This document shows positions 10,122-20,000 of a stretch of 37,877 bases of DNA, piece after piece. The first letter of the stretch is position 1. Every line of letters begins with the position of its first letter. The stretch is taken from assembly GCA_018400915.1 (NCBI GenBank), contig JAGYLW010000006.1:1-37877 (forward strand). The letters are read 5' to 3'. The notes beneath the pieces are model-generated. The model was not told the origin of the DNA, did no database searches, and saw only the letters and a list, made by a program, of their open reading frames with translations. This stretch comes from Fidelibacterota bacterium. GTDB taxonomy: Bacteria; Fidelibacterota; Fidelibacteria; Fidelibacterales; Fidelibacteraceae. The translations under genes and the position numbers were made by a program.

Positions 10122-10273
10122 ATCCCTGTGCCCGGCTTCCTCCTCCGGAGGACTTCGTCATTGTGCAAGAGAAATATTATGCTTAATATCCGGGCAGCGG
10201 AGCGTGTCACCTGTTTTGTGACGGACCGCATACGGCATACTGAAAAACGGAACACCCTCAACGGGAGAAAAAA

Positions 10274-11254
10274 ATGAATACGATAAAACATATCGGGATA
10301 TTGAGTTCGGGAGGCGATGCGCCGGGCATGAACGCCGCCATCCGCGCCGTGGTACGTACGGCGATATATCACGGCCTGCAGGTATCCGGCATCTATCGGG
10401 GCTACCAGGGCCTGGTTGACAACAGTATCAACACGATGCATTCCTCCTCCGTGAGCAATATCATCCAGTCGGGCGGGACCCTTCTGAAGACCGCCCGCTG
10501 CCGTGATTTTCTGAACAAAGCAGGCCGGGAAAAGGCCCGTCAAAACCTTCAGGAGCACGGCATTGACGCCCTCGTGGTCATCGGAGGGGACGGGACTTTC
10601 CGGGGAGCAAAGGTCTTCGGTGACGAATTCGGTTTTCCCGTCATTGGGATCCCGGGCACCATTGATAACGACCTTTACGGCACGGACAACACCATCGGCT
10701 ATGATACCGCCTTAAATACCATCGTGAATGCCGTGGACAAGATCCGCGACACGGCAACCGCCCACAACCGCCTCTTCTTTATCGAGGTAATGGGCCGGGA
10801 GGCCGGATTTCTCGCCCTTTCCGGAGGGATCGCCTCCGGAGCGGAGGTGGTCCTGGTCCCGGAAATTGAAGACGATTACAAACAGCTTCATGACTTCCTG
10901 AAAAGCGGATACAAAAAAGGGAAAAACAGCAGCATCGTCCTGGTCTCGGAAGGCGACGAGATCGGCGGCGCGCTCAGGATCGCCGAAAACGTGGAAAACA
11001 CCTATCCGGAATACGATGTGCGCGTTACGATCCTCGGACACCTGCAGCGCGGCGGCGCTCCCTCGGCATACGACCGCGTGTCCGCCAGCCGCATGGGAGT
11101 CTCGGCGGTGAACGCCCTGCTTGACGGAAAGGCCGGCATCATGGTGGGGCTGGTGAACCACTGCATTGCGCATACCTCCTTCGGGGATGCCCTGAAACAT
11201 AAAAAGCCCCTCAACGCCCATTTACTTGAGATCATGAAGATCCTTTCCATCTGA
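10274..11254 (+). CDS. pfkA: 6-phosphofructokinase, ATP-dependent type
   Basis: GILSSGGDAPGMNAAIR, GGDGTFRGA, PGTIDND (Gly at the position associated with ATP rather than PPi use), EVMGREAG, GHLQRGG. Confidence 0.96.
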   Translation: MNTIKHIGILSSGGDAPGMNAAIRAVVRTAIYHGLQVSGIYRGYQGLVDNSINTMHSSSVSNIIQSGGTLLKTARCRDFLNKAGREKARQNLQEHGIDALVVIGGDGTFRGAKVFGDEFGFPVIGIPGTIDNDLYGTDNTIGYDTALNTIVNAVDKIRDTATAHNRLFFIEVMGREAGFLALSGGIASGAEVVLVPEIEDDYKQLHDFLKSGYKKGKNSSIVLVSEGDEIGGALRIAENVENTYPEYDVRVTILGHLQRGGAPSAYDRVSASRMGVSAVNALLDGKAGIMVGLVNHCIAHTSFGDALKHKKPLNAHLLEIMKILSI

Positions 11255-11710
11255 CTTTCCGGTACATCCGTCCGGCACTTAAAGGTATTTTTAATATTTT
11301 GTTAAAATTTTGTTTGCTTTTATTAACATTCCGCATAAATTCATAGTAACAATTTATTAAGGACATCATATGTGGCTCATCGATCCGCATATTTTCCCTG
11401 TTCGCGTATCGTCTGATATATGCATCCCGGAGCAGGGCTTTTTATATTCCCGGAATTTTTTTATCCACGTTCATAATCTACCAATATCCATCAATATAAT
11501 ACAGAAATTCCTGAACGTTTTCTATTGCAGGTTTATGCTGTTTGACGACAGCTGAGACCGCTTCGCCGATACTGACAATTTCTTTTGTTAAGAAAATTGA
11601 AGACGGCGACGTGATAATTTCGTCAGGCTGGAGGTGTAAGATCGAAGTTAAGCCTGCGGGTTTTCATGTGAAGATCTGAGATAAAAAACATAAAAAAACT
11701 GAGGTAAACA

Positions 11711-14700
11711 ATGGAAAAAGCAAGATCGTATGCAACAAGGGCACTCATGCTCATGTGCGTGTTCTGCCTGACATTTGCTTCGGCCGATGTCACACGGGAA
11801 TTCCGTGCAATGACAGAAAGCGAATTCAACCGGCTCGTTGAGCGTGAAGGCGTTTATCAGCCGGATGTCAACTATAATGTGATCGTGAACGGATTCGGTA
11901 CCGGGCTGCGTCCTCCCCGGGAAACAGAGTGGCGTGAACTCAGCCAGCGATCTGTCATTCTCGATCTCCCGGCAACCATGAGCTCCACCGTGCCAACGTC
12001 TCACGATAACTCGGCAACGGTCTGGTTCCCGCCCGTGGGCAATCAGGGCGCGGAAGGCTCCTGTGTTTCGTGGGCGACGGCATACTATACCAAGACCTTT
12101 CAGGAAGCCTTCGAGCACAACCGGGATCTGTCCGGCGCGCTCTGGGAAGGCAGTGCAACGGGGTATCCGAGCCCTGCGTATCAGGACCTGATCTTCAGTC
12201 CCGATTTCATCTATCATCAGGTCTGTGACGGTGAGGATAACGGTTCCTATTATTCGGATAATCTGAACCTCATGAATTACATCGGATGCTGTTCCTGGGA
12301 AAAAATGCCCTACGACCCCACGCAGCAGACGGTGTGGCCGTCCGAACCCGCCTGGCGGCAGGCACCCCTGTACCGTTCGGACACGGGCTACGGCTGGATA
12401 TGGACCGATACGGATACCGGCCTTGACGACCTGAAATGGTGGCTTTCCGAGAATAATCTGGCGATCATCAGTGTTGACGCCTACAAATACGAATATCTGA
12501 CTGCCGAAGATCTCTGGACCACGGACCAGTACTCCAGTCCTTCGCGAAATCACGCGAATACGGTCGTCGGCTACGACGATAGTTACGGGCCCTATTCTGA
12601 GGGCGGAGAACAGCGTTACGGCGCTTTCAAGGTCGTGAATTCCTGGGGTACGGAAGAATGGGACAATAATAACGACGGTTTTTACTATATCTCCTACGAA
12701 TGTATGAAACAGTGGATCGAATACGTCTTTGCCTATGTGGACCTGATCGGATATCAGCCACAGTTGCTGGCCGTTTTCAGCATTCAGCATGATCAGCGGG
12801 GAAGATGCGAACTAGCATTCGGCATTGAGGAATCTCCGGGAACTTATTTTACTAAGAATATGAGCCGGGATTTTACCCTTCACGGCGGAGATCACCCTTT
12901 CCCCGAAAATAATATGGTGATTGATATCAGCGAATTCCTCCCTTACGGGAGCGGTGCGGGTGATAATCTGTATCTCTCGGTATGCGATTCAGGCAGTACG
13001 ACGGGCTGGATCAATGCGTTTTCCGTTGAATTTTATGACGATTACCTGTCGGGGTCTCCCGTTCAGACATGGCATTCCTCCGACATACCGCTGCAAACCG
13101 CGGCACTGACCCCGGTCTATGCAACAATTTACACGGACTCGGGCGCGGTCCCGGATATTGCGGTCTCGCCGGCCGGCCTGTATCACAATGTCCACACCGA
13201 CACCCTCATTACGGATGAGATCCTGATACGCAACGACGGCAGCGGGGAACTGACCTTTGATGTCGAGATCGCCTTTACCTCCGCTTCCCCCGTCCATTCG
13301 CTCAAAATTCTGAAAGCCGGCAGCGGACCGAATGACGGTCCGAACGATTATACGGAATATCTTCTGGCCACAGCTGAAGAAAAAGGAAGCACTGCCGGCT
13401 GGCTCAACGTGACACCGCTTTCCGGAAGCCTGGCGGCCTCCGAAAGCATGACGCTTGAGGTCGTTTTCAATTCGGAACTTGTCAGCGAGGCGGTGCACAC
13501 CGCCAGTATCCTCATTCATTCCAACGACCCCGAGGATCCGGTCATTACGGTAGGAGCGACCCTGAACAAGACCTACCGTAACCTGACCACGAACGACAAT
13601 GAAAACAACGCTTATGAGGGTATCCCCGATTACGATATGGATACCTATTTGTTCAATACCTCATCCATTACACCGATCGAATTCAATATCTTTATCGGGG
13701 AGAGCACGATTGCCGATGCGCAGCTGAGCATTTATGCCTGGGATATCGACGAAACCTCCGGTGAGATCGACCAGGTCTATCTGAACGGTCATTATATCGG
13801 CGACCTGACCGGTGCCGACAACCAGTGGAGCACCTCGGTATTCAATGTCGATCCCGCATACCTGAATCCCGGGCCCTCGGGAAAAAATACGGTCATGATC
13901 GATATCGACATACATAATTCCGGATACTGGGCGACAACGGTTGACTGGGGACAGCTGGTCATCAACGGCGGCACTTCTGTAAGCTCCGCATGGATACGTA
14001 CCGTAAATCTGGATAATTCCCAGTATCATGCCGATGAAAATATTGCCGTGACCGTGGAGGTCGATACGGATACCAGCAGTATGGAAGTCGTGCTGGAAAC
14101 CAATCTTTTGGATCCGGACGCTGTGAACATTGCGGGCATTTCGAATACGGTAACGATATCCGGTACGGAAGATGACCCGGTCACCGAACTGCTGTACATT
14201 CCCTACGGAAGCGCTCCGGGCACCTACACGGTGCAGGTCCTGGTCTATGATGCAGAAACCTATATCCAGCAGGATATGGAACTTATCGAGGTGAATGTGG
14301 TGGACCTGACGGCCGGCATCACTGTCACGCCCGCCTCCCTGTCCGAAGAACTGCAGACGGGTACCATGTCCACCCGGATCCTCAGCATCTCCAACACCGG
14401 GGGCTCTGACCTCAGCTGGGAAACGGTTCCCCTCACTTCCCTTTATCTGAGCGAATACCACCCGTTTACCGGAACTTCTGTAACGACCATAGATAATCTT
14501 CCGACAACCCCGGCACCGGAAACCGGGACAGCCTGCCGGCCGCTGTTCAGCAAACGCATTTACGATACTCGCGATGCATCTCTCAGCGAACTGAACACCC
14601 TTCTCCTTGAAGAGCACAACGGTATCTATCATTATGACAATGCTTTGAACGCGCTGGGGATGGGGCGGACGCTGGTAACGACCTGGGATCATTTTTATAC

Positions 14701-17005
14701 CGAACTGACCAACGGTACCCCCTGGGACCTGGTGATCGTCAACAGCTACAGCAATCCCCCGGGAAGCGTCACCCTGGATCAACTCAGCAGCTATGTGAGC
14801 GGCGGCGGACTCCTCATTTTCACCGACTGGTATCTTTCCTCCTACGCAACACACAGTCTTGTTGCGGAGATGAACATTTCCTGGGAGAGCGATCTTTATT
14901 CCCCGCTCGGATTTTATCCCACCGTCCCCTCACATCCCGTTTTCAATTTCCCGAATCAGACCCCGGATTTCGCCGTCACGGATGATCAGTACAACATTGA
15001 CGGTCAGCGGGTCGGCGTGAGCGGCGGCGGCAACGCGCTGGCCGCATATACGGGCTATCCCTCCAACCCGGCGATCGTCCTGAACGCTTCCGGGAACTGC
15101 TTTTTCAACGCTTTCCAGGCGGTCAATTTCAATGCGGATAACGACACCGACGGTAAAGCCGACATCCAGGAATTGATCGAAAACCAGATCATGTACCTGA
15201 CGGAAACGACCTATATACCCGAATGGCTGAGCACAGGTCCGCCCTCCTCGGGGATCATTCCCCCCGGCGCCTCGCAGGACGTACCGGTTAATTTCGACGC
15301 CACCTGCCTTTCGCCCGGAGAGTACACGGCCAGCATTGATGTCGTCAGCAACGATCCGGACCACGGATTGATCAGCATTCCGGTGCTGTGCAATGTGATT
15401 GATCTTCTGGATGCCGACATCACGCTCAGCATCGCCGGGACGGAAGGCGTGCTCGGAAACATCGTCAGTATTCCGGTCATTGCGGATTCCGGCTTCACGA
15501 ACGTCGGCATGCTGGAACTGCAGGTCGCTTTCGACACCACCTTGCTGGGCTATGAGAATATGTACAGCGAATATCTTTCAGCCGGCGATGTCAACGCGGC
15601 GGGTGAAAATATCAATATCGTATGGGTTTATTCCGGTACGCCGATGATGATACCGGACGGAGACACGCTGATCGTGTTCCACTTCCGGGTCAGCGAACTT
15701 GCGGCGGGAGGCGATCACTGCGTCCTCGGATTCACTGAAAACTGCAATATCGCCGACCCGGACGAAAACACCTTTGCCCTTGCCCTGAACCCCGGTACGT
15801 TCACGGTCATCCAAAGCTACGGCATTTCGGGCTCACTCAGCTACTGTGATAACGGCAGCCCCCTTATTGCCGATACCCTGTACCTTTGCGGGGATGTCAA
15901 TGCGACCGCCGTCACGGACGGAGACGGACGATTTATCTTCTCCGCCGCCTTCGGATCCCTGGCGCTGTTCCCCCTGAAGGAGGATGAGATCAGCAGCATT
16001 GACGGATTTGACCTTCTCCGCCTGAAAAACAGCCTTCTTGAGGTTTCTGATCTAACAGCGAATGAAATGCTTGCCGCGGACTGCGACGGGAACGGAACGC
16101 CGGACGGCCTGGATCTTCTGCGGCTCAAGAACCATCTCCTGATGATCCCCGTGGACCCGCCGGCACTTACCTGGGCTTTTACCCCGGAAGCTTACTTCTA
16201 TGATTCGCTTGCATCCGATATGGACGACCAGGACTTCACGGCATTCCTGTACGGGGATGTCAACCTGAGCTGGGGAACTTCCGCCGCCACCCCGGCAGGA
16301 TCGGAAGAAAACGCAATGGCGCAGGTGTCCTTCGGGGAATTTTCCGTCGATGAACAGGGATTTTTGCATCTTCCCGTCTATACCGACCGTGACCTTCGGA
16401 TCGCCATGCTCGACTGGAATATCCGCTTCGATACCACCGAACTCCGTTTTACCGGGCTGGAAAGCGAACTGATCGGCGATTACCATTGCTCTGGCAATAC
16501 GCTCAACTGTATCTGGCTCTATGACGGTGAAGAAAAGGAAATTGCCGCAAACAGCATCATTGCAGAGCTGATATTCAGGCCCGAAGCTTCACAGGCCGCC
16601 TCTGTGATCGCATTCAGCGGGGCGAATCACCTGGCCGCAGCGGATGAAAGTCCCGTTGAGGCCATATACGGCAGCGTGACCGTCAACACGGCCCTCCTGA
16701 GTCTTCTGGAGGGCGCACAGCTTCCGACAGAAACAACCCTCTACCGGAACTACCCGAATCCCTTCAACCCCAGCACTGTGATCTCCTATTATCTGAAGGA
16801 TGCATCCGACGTGACGGTAAAGATCTACAATCTCCGCGGCGAATCCCTTCAGACCTGGCACAACGGCTATCAGGACCCGGGCTTCTATCAGCTTACCTGG
16901 AACGGCCGCGATGCGCAGGGCCGTTCGGTCCCCACGGGGATCTACTTTTACCAGCTGCTCCATGGCGAAGGAACGGATGTCAGGCGCATGGTCTACATGA
17001 AATAA
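11711..17005 (+). CDS. Giant secreted papain-like (C1-type) cysteine protease with Ig-like/anchor repeats, a GATase/ThuA-like segment, cohesin-dockerin-cohesin module and C-terminal T9SS/FlgD-like sorting domain
   Basis: Signal-like N-terminus; catalytic motifs QGAEGSCVSWA, NHANTVVGYDDS, VVNSWGTEEWD; two cohesin-like domains (about 15410-15811 and 16316-16690); dockerin-like repeats ISSIDGFDLLRLKNSLL / DCDGNGTPDGLDLLRLKNHLL; C-terminus LYRNYPNPFNPSTVISYYL...GRSVPTGIYFYQL...MVYMK. Confidence 0.9.
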   Translation: MEKARSYATRALMLMCVFCLTFASADVTREFRAMTESEFNRLVEREGVYQPDVNYNVIVNGFGTGLRPPRETEWRELSQRSVILDLPATMSSTVPTSHDNSATVWFPPVGNQGAEGSCVSWATAYYTKTFQEAFEHNRDLSGALWEGSATGYPSPAYQDLIFSPDFIYHQVCDGEDNGSYYSDNLNLMNYIGCCSWEKMPYDPTQQTVWPSEPAWRQAPLYRSDTGYGWIWTDTDTGLDDLKWWLSENNLAIISVDAYKYEYLTAEDLWTTDQYSSPSRNHANTVVGYDDSYGPYSEGGEQRYGAFKVVNSWGTEEWDNNNDGFYYISYECMKQWIEYVFAYVDLIGYQPQLLAVFSIQHDQRGRCELAFGIEESPGTYFTKNMSRDFTLHGGDHPFPENNMVIDISEFLPYGSGAGDNLYLSVCDSGSTTGWINAFSVEFYDDYLSGSPVQTWHSSDIPLQTAALTPVYATIYTDSGAVPDIAVSPAGLYHNVHTDTLITDEILIRNDGSGELTFDVEIAFTSASPVHSLKILKAGSGPNDGPNDYTEYLLATAEEKGSTAGWLNVTPLSGSLAASESMTLEVVFNSELVSEAVHTASILIHSNDPEDPVITVGATLNKTYRNLTTNDNENNAYEGIPDYDMDTYLFNTSSITPIEFNIFIGESTIADAQLSIYAWDIDETSGEIDQVYLNGHYIGDLTGADNQWSTSVFNVDPAYLNPGPSGKNTVMIDIDIHNSGYWATTVDWGQLVINGGTSVSSAWIRTVNLDNSQYHADENIAVTVEVDTDTSSMEVVLETNLLDPDAVNIAGISNTVTISGTEDDPVTELLYIPYGSAPGTYTVQVLVYDAETYIQQDMELIEVNVVDLTAGITVTPASLSEELQTGTMSTRILSISNTGGSDLSWETVPLTSLYLSEYHPFTGTSVTTIDNLPTTPAPETGTACRPLFSKRIYDTRDASLSELNTLLLEEHNGIYHYDNALNALGMGRTLVTTWDHFYTELTNGTPWDLVIVNSYSNPPGSVTLDQLSSYVSGGGLLIFTDWYLSSYATHSLVAEMNISWESDLYSPLGFYPTVPSHPVFNFPNQTPDFAVTDDQYNIDGQRVGVSGGGNALAAYTGYPSNPAIVLNASGNCFFNAFQAVNFNADNDTDGKADIQELIENQIMYLTETTYIPEWLSTGPPSSGIIPPGASQDVPVNFDATCLSPGEYTASIDVVSNDPDHGLISIPVLCNVIDLLDADITLSIAGTEGVLGNIVSIPVIADSGFTNVGMLELQVAFDTTLLGYENMYSEYLSAGDVNAAGENINIVWVYSGTPMMIPDGDTLIVFHFRVSELAAGGDHCVLGFTENCNIADPDENTFALALNPGTFTVIQSYGISGSLSYCDNGSPLIADTLYLCGDVNATAVTDGDGRFIFSAAFGSLALFPLKEDEISSIDGFDLLRLKNSLLEVSDLTANEMLAADCDGNGTPDGLDLLRLKNHLLMIPVDPPALTWAFTPEAYFYDSLASDMDDQDFTAFLYGDVNLSWGTSAATPAGSEENAMAQVSFGEFSVDEQGFLHLPVYTDRDLRIAMLDWNIRFDTTELRFTGLESELIGDYHCSGNTLNCIWLYDGEEKEIAANSIIAELIFRPEASQAASVIAFSGANHLAAADESPVEAIYGSVTVNTALLSLLEGAQLPTETTLYRNYPNPFNPSTVISYYLKDASDVTVKIYNLRGESLQTWHNGYQDPGFYQLTWNGRDAQGRSVPTGIYFYQLLHGEGTDVRRMVYMK

Positions 17006-17030
17006 GGATTACGATGAAATAAGGATTACG
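16997..17030. repeat. Perfect 17-bp tandem duplication atgaaataaggattacg spanning the stop codon of the first giant gene
   Basis: 16997-17013 and 17014-17030 are identical. Confidence 0.95.
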
Positions 17031-17055
17031 GACAACCAATAGAAAGGAAAAGCAT

Positions 17056-20000
17056 ATGAAATTTACAAACACTGCAGTCAACAGGAAAAGCGGAGGGACC
17101 GTCTTTACCGCCCTCTTGATCCTTTTCCTGCTCACGACCCTGAACGCATGGGGTCAGGAAAACGGAAGGAGACCCTACCCCGCCGGTTACCGGCCGGATG
17201 CGATCCCTTCGCTGAGATCCTCACAAGTACAGACCCTCCGGGACGGCATTCCCGTCTCCCTGCCCTATTCGGAAGATTTTGAAAGCGGGGCGCTGGGATG
17301 GATCAGCGACGGATTCTATCACCTGAAAGAGAACCCACAGCATATCAGGGTCCTGAATCCGCTTATCAACCCGAACATGGTCCGCCTCCCGGATGCGGGA
17401 TATCTCCCTGCGGCCCACAGCGGCAGCGGGGTCATGTGGTTTGGTGAAGACACCACGGGAACGTTTATCGGAAGTGACTTTGATCCCGACCAGGAGCCCC
17501 TGAGCGGAGGCACTTCCGTTTCCGCCTTTACGGGAAATCTGATCTCTCCGGAGATCGATCTGACGGGTGTCCTGAATGCACAGCTGGAATTCTTCACCTG
17601 GTGGGAGATCGAAGGTGTGGATGCCAACGCCTATGACATGATGTATGTCGACGTTTCAACGGACGGCGGCGTCACCTTCATAATCCTGGGGACGCTGAAT
17701 CCCCTGAACGACCTGGACGGAGAGCCTTACGTATCCTTTACGAATTCCGGCCTTGGCGAACCCGCTCACTGGGGAAAAAAGATCTTTGACCTTTCCGCAT
17801 TTGCCGGGGATCACATCCTGATCCGCTTCCGTTTTGAAACGGTGGATGAATTGTACAACGGCTTCAGAGGCTGGCTTATTGATGACGTGGCGGTCACGGA
17901 AGGAATACTGGCCGCCCCGCAGATCGCAGGTGTTGAACCTGACAGGGGCATTGTGGAAAGCATGTTCATGATACAGGGAGATGATTTCGCCAACAGCGCA
18001 ACCGTGTTCCTGGGCGATACACCGATACCTTCCTCGGTGCTGAACACGCAAAGCATTCAATGTCAGGTCCCCTATCTGCCCACAGGTGTCTATGATGTGG
18101 CCGTTGAAAATCCCAACGGTCTGGCGGACACGCTTTACGGTGCTTTTTCCGTCACCGAGGACCTTCCGCCGCTGATCGTTTCGGTGGACCCTTCGGAAAC
18201 CTACATCGGCGAACCTGTCACTATTTCCATCAGCGGTGAAAATTTCCATCCCTCCGCGGTACCCTATGTCGGAGGAGAAGGATCTCCCGACCACAGCTGG
18301 GTGGATTCGACGCTCATCCGCTGCCTGACACCGGCCGGTCTCGGTATCGGCACGCACAACGTGAAAGTGGTCAACCCGGACGAGCAGTATGATCTTCTGG
18401 TGGACGCATTCACGGTAAGTCCGCACGGCACAGCCCTCTCAGGTTACGTGACCGACGCCTTCAACGCACAACCGGTCGAAGGGGCGGTCGTCACCCTGGC
18501 AACGGTTTCCGACACTACCGACAGCGAGGGATACTATCTTCTGTCAGATGTTCCCGCCGGGGAACTGACGGCGGAATTTATGGCGACGCCCACTGCCGGA
18601 GAGGTTCCGCTAACCGTCAATTTCATGGACCTTTCCACTTCCAACACCCAGACCGTTACGGCCGCCGCCGAAGGTTATATGGATTACTTTAATACGCAGG
18701 TACCGGTATTTGCCGGCGAGGAGAACATCCTGAACATTTCCCTGTCTCCGGAGATCGGCGAAGGGGAGATGCGATTCGTGCTTACCTGGGATGACGATCC
18801 CGCAGACCTGGATTCTCATCTGAAAACCCCGCCGATCGACGGAACAAGCTATCATGTCTATTATGCTGCGAAAGGCGATTCGCTGAATCCTCCCTTTGCC
18901 CGGCTGGATGTGGATGACGTCACCGGTTACGGCCCGGAAACCATTACCCTGTATGAGACCTTTGACGGCACCTACTATTACTATATTTACAAATATTCCG
19001 GATATGAAGAGATCACGCAGTCCAATGCGGTCGTCAATATCTATGACAATACGGGGCTTGTGCAGACCCTTCAGGTCCCGACGACCGGAATCGGACGATT
19101 CTGGAATATTGGTACGATCGACGGTGCCAGTAAACACATCACCCTTGTGAACCGGATACAGGAAACGGAGCCCGGGATTCCCTCCCTCGCCGCCGCTTTC
19201 CCGAAAAGCCCGGAATATCTGGCAACACGGTCCGGTACCGGCGTCAGCGTCGGTATCAGCACCTGGGAATGGGATTTCGGCGACGGAGAAGGCAGCACAG
19301 TGGCCAATCCCGAACATATCTATACGGAGCCCGGAAGCTATACGGTAAGCCTGACGGTCAGTGACGGTGTGAATCAGCGGACCCGGGTCCGGGAAAACCA
19401 CATCAACGCTTTCACCGGCAACGATATCTCCCTTACCGTTGCTTCCGCAGAGGGATATGCCGGTATTACCGTTGATATCCCGGTCATCGTCAATTCCGGC
19501 TTCAGTAATGTCGGGATGCTGGACCTTCAGCTTCAGTATGACACCACCATGCTTCATCTTGTGGACATCGGAAGTGAATACCTGTCTCCCGGTGATATGA
19601 ATGCCGCGGAAGACCGGATCAACGCGGTCTGGGTCTATCCTGGAACAGCCCTGGAGATCCCGGACGGTGATACGCTGATGCTGCTGCATTTCGGCGTGAA
19701 CGGATCCGTCATGGAGGGTGATCACAGCCTGATCTCCTTCTCCGGGAACAACCTCATTGCCGCCCCCGATGAGAGCCTCTTTGACCTTGAGCTCAGCAAC
19801 GGGGTTTTCAGCGGTCTTATGACACCCTATCTTGAACTCCATCTTCCCGACGAAACAAGCTTGCGGGAAGACTACCTCATTGAGATCGGCATCGATTACA
19901 ATGCTTTCCCGGATACGGAAATACCCCTGGAGATCAATGCGGCACCGGAATACCTTGCGCTGAATGCGGACAGTTCCGCACTTACGGGCATACCGGGCAA

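Noticed and set aside
11370-11555. 61-aa plus-strand ORF in the AT-rich leader of the giant protease gene, and possible riboswitch
   Set aside because: No homology signal or RBS; I could not match the 456-nt leader to a known riboswitch consensus, though it is long enough to deserve an Rfam/covariance scan.
11648-12790. 380-aa minus-strand ORF opposite the giant protease
   Set aside because: Antisense shadow of a strongly supported CDS with catalytic motifs; its own translation shows no recognisable family.
13661-14854. 397-aa minus-strand ORF
   Set aside because: Antisense shadow of the giant protease gene; no motifs or plausible start context.
18610-19842. 410-aa minus-strand ORF opposite the second giant gene
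   Set aside because: Antisense shadow; composition-driven open frame without recognisable domains.
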